From positions 1 to 42,145 of the forward strand of contig CAZBWH010000022.1 in NCBI GenBank assembly GCA_964495595.1: a stretch of 42,145 nt of DNA, in the 5' to 3' direction. The DNA comes from CALMFQ01 sp964495595. Lineage in GTDB: Bacteria; Pseudomonadota; Gammaproteobacteria; Burkholderiales; SCOH01. Position numbers and translations under genes: made by a program. The notes beneath the pieces were generated by a model. That model was not told where the DNA came from and searched no databases. It saw only the letters and a program-made list of their open reading frames with translations. This document shows positions 40,464 through 42,145 of this stretch, piece after piece. Numbering within the stretch: position 1 is the first letter of the stretch; the number at the start of each line of letters is the position of its first letter.

Positions 40464-40820
40464 CAGGCAGGCCAGAGGAGGTTGGGCTAACGATTGTAGC
40501 AACGACAGACGCTCGCAGGTCCAATTCATCCGCCCGCTACGGCACAAGGCATCCCCCTGCCACGCCCGCCCCAAAGGGCCTGCAGGCCAGGCTACGAGCC
40601 AATTCCAGAGCCGTGTGCAGGGCAGGCAGGGCCTGATCGGAATACGGCGTCTGGCACCGGACGCCGGGGGGGCGACAATGCGCCCAAACAGGCAAAAGCG
40701 TGCGCGCTGGCCAAACGGGAATCGGACGACAAAAACCGATTGACGAATCGGCCCCAATTCCTTTACAAGTTAGAGCGAAAACTCGAACAACCAAATCACA
40801 ATCAGATTGAAAGGGCACAC

Positions 40821-41489
40821 ATGGAAAAGCAATACGCCGTCAAGGATGGCTACTGGCTGATGGGGTTTCAATACGAGATCACTGGCAGCCTCTACAGCTT
40901 CGGGCAAATTCCCCGCTGCAAAGTCTCGATGCTGGAACACCTCAAACCCGGCAGCAAGCTGCTGATTGCCGGCGCCGGCCACGGCACCGAAGCGATTGAA
41001 GGCGCCAAACGGGGCATCAATGTCACCACCGTCGATATTTCCAAAACCATGGTCAACTTCATGCAGCGCAAGATTGATCGGTTCAAGCCTGCCACGCCGA
41101 TTGAGATCGTCAACGACAACATTCTCAACGTGCAGCGCCCCGGCCAATACGACATGGTGATGGCCAACTACTTCCTCAACGTGTTCAAGCCGGAGATGAT
41201 GCAGCAAATCCTGGCCCACATCGCCACCTTCGTCAAACCGGGCGGCTCATTGGTGGTTGGCGACTTCGTCAACCCCAAGGAAGGCAATATTTTTTACCGC
41301 ACCTTTCAGAAAGCCTACTGGTATTTCGCCGCGTCACTTTACTCACTGACCGCCGACAATGCCGTCCACCCCATCTACGATTATCCCGAACTGCTCAAAT
41401 CGCTGGGCTTCGAGATCGCAGAAATCAAATATTTCCGGATTCTGGGCATGAAATGCCACTGGTCGGTGCGGGGCGTGAAGAAGGCGTAA
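40821..41489 (+). CDS. SAM-dependent class I methyltransferase
   Basis: The 222-residue product has a Rossmann-type methyltransferase core: motif I LLIAGAGHGTEAIEGAKRG, acidic motif II TTVDIS, and post-I YDMVMANYFLNVF, then LAHIATFVKPGGSLVVGDF. It resembles ubiquinone/menaquinone-type small-molecule methyltransferases, but the substrate cannot be named. ATG 40821 has a GAAAGGG ribosome binding site; an upstream extension of 27 codons lacks support. The nearest feature downstream is an ISL3-type insertion that begins 27 bp after its stop. Confidence 0.88.
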   Translation: MEKQYAVKDGYWLMGFQYEITGSLYSFGQIPRCKVSMLEHLKPGSKLLIAGAGHGTEAIEGAKRGINVTTVDISKTMVNFMQRKIDRFKPATPIEIVNDNILNVQRPGQYDMVMANYFLNVFKPEMMQQILAHIATFVKPGGSLVVGDFVNPKEGNIFYRTFQKAYWYFAASLYSLTADNAVHPIYDYPELLKSLGFEIAEIKYFRILGMKCHWSVRGVKKA

Positions 41490-41516
41490 ATACGCCGAGC
41501 GGGTTGACGCAATCAC

Positions 41517-42145
41517 GGCTCTATGCCGTTTCCAGTGGAATTTGACTCAACCGCAAACATGACGGTAGGAGATATAACACGCCTCCCCAGCTGCTGACCT
41601 GATATTTCATGAACAACCAGATCGAAACTCTTTTCACCACCGCCCTCGGCTTGCAGCCGCCGTGGCACGTCACCCGGGTTGAGCTCGACACGGGCAAACG
41701 CCTGTTGTTCGCCACGCCCGGACGAGACCACTCGACACTGCAGGCTTTTGCTCAGGATCTGCGTGCGCACGGGGGCGATCCGGAGCGGATCGAGCATGCG
41801 TGTATCGACATGAGCGCGGCCTACGCCAAGGGCATTGGCCAGTCGCTACCCCATGCCCAGATCAGCTACGACCGTTTCCACGTCGTGGCGCTGGCCAATG
41901 CGGCGATGGACGAGGTGCGGCGCGAGGAGCTGCGTCATTCGGCTGCCGCCGTCCGCAAGGCGGCGGGCACGCACAACAAGAAGACCTTGCGGCAGTTGCT
42001 GTGGGGCATGCGCAAAAATCCGGCCGACTGGACGCCAGAGCAGAGCGACGCCATGCACTGGCTGCAGCGCTCGACCCTCAAGAGTGCGCGGGCCTGGCGA
42101 TTGAAACAGGCGCTGCGGCTCGTCTATAGCGAAGCGGTGGCAAGC
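41517..42145 (+). mobile_element. ISL3-family insertion sequence, left part
   Basis: The element appears to start at 41517 with GGCTCTATGCCGTTTCCAG, close to known ISL3-family ends (GGCTCT...). A transposase gene follows in the same direction. The right end lies beyond the window. The 8 bases before it (GCAATCAC) would be the target duplication, to be confirmed at the other end. Confidence 0.75.
41610..42145 (+). pseudogene. ISL3-family transposase with in-frame internal deletion, 3' end outside the window
   Basis: The frame is open from ATG 41610 to the window edge (178 codons). Residues 1-31 (LFTTALGLQPPWHVTRVELD) match the extreme N-terminus of ISL3 transposases. The next residues (LLFATPGRDHSTLQAFAQDLRAHGGD, CIDMSAAYAKGIG, ISYDRFHVVALANAAMDEVRR) match the middle of the catalytic domain. 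About 170-190 residues that normally lie between, with the zinc-finger, helix-turn-helix and first catalytic aspartate, are missing, joined at LDTGKR. The protein is therefore probably inactive, though still in frame. No ribosome binding site is obvious. Confidence 0.8.

Overview
The window looks like ordinary chromosome of a GC-rich betaproteobacterium, most likely from the order Neisseriales. This is inferred from the protein sequences and gene neighbourhoods (rplM-rpsI, rluD//bamD, minCDE, glrK-qseG-glrR, class I phaC-phaA, an FtrABCD-type iron system); no rRNA is present to settle it. Two 10-N assembly gaps occur, one between phaC and phaA and one inside minC. No tRNA, rRNA, CRISPR array or prophage was seen.

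Layout. 1-2.5 kb: start of rpsI, rplM with a clear sigma70 promoter, a candidate small RNA gene with its own promoter and terminator, an OsmC-like gene and an M14 carboxypeptidase. 2.6-4.8 kb: dapC and dapD (diaminopimelate/lysine branch). 4.8-5.1 kb: a 171-bp MITE-like element and a palindromic repeat. 5.1-6 kb: a lone periplasmic binding-type protein. 6-10.9 kb: a Fur-box-controlled divergent iron cluster (P19-like protein plus OprB-like porin on the left; cupredoxin, FTR1 permease and polyferredoxin on the right). 10.9-18.2 kb: a TonB-dependent receptor whose signal peptide contains a (TGCC)x6 tract, a second binding-type protein, and divergent FIST-domain and hybrid histidine kinase genes. 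18.2-21.2 kb: a small coiled-coil protein, then nadA and a NadM/Nudix gene behind a leader that resembles an attenuator. 21.4-25.9 kb: phaA, phaC, a small membrane protein and pgeF. 25.9-30.1 kb: rluD, bamD and minCDE, with DnaA-box-like sequences on both sides of minCDE.

30.4-35.7 kb is the most coherent regulatory story. The GlrK-QseG-GlrR two-component operon is followed by three TGTC-N10-GACA sites, the published GlrR recognition pattern, and a GG-N10-GC sigma54 promoter. These point at two uncharacterised genes and an ArsR-family regulator downstream of them. 35.7-41.5 kb: trhP, a TusA-like protein without its catalytic cysteine plus a small partner, a PEP-CTERM-type protein, an HPt/HD-like signalling protein, a HIT protein and a methyltransferase. 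The window ends in an ISL3-family element whose transposase has lost its middle part in frame.

The best candidates for something undescribed are the GlrR/sigma54-controlled operon (30.5-32.3 kb), the probably phase-variable receptor with its FIST/kinase neighbours (10.9-18.2 kb), the anti-Shine-Dalgarno small RNA (663-764), and the nadA leader (18.66-18.79 kb).
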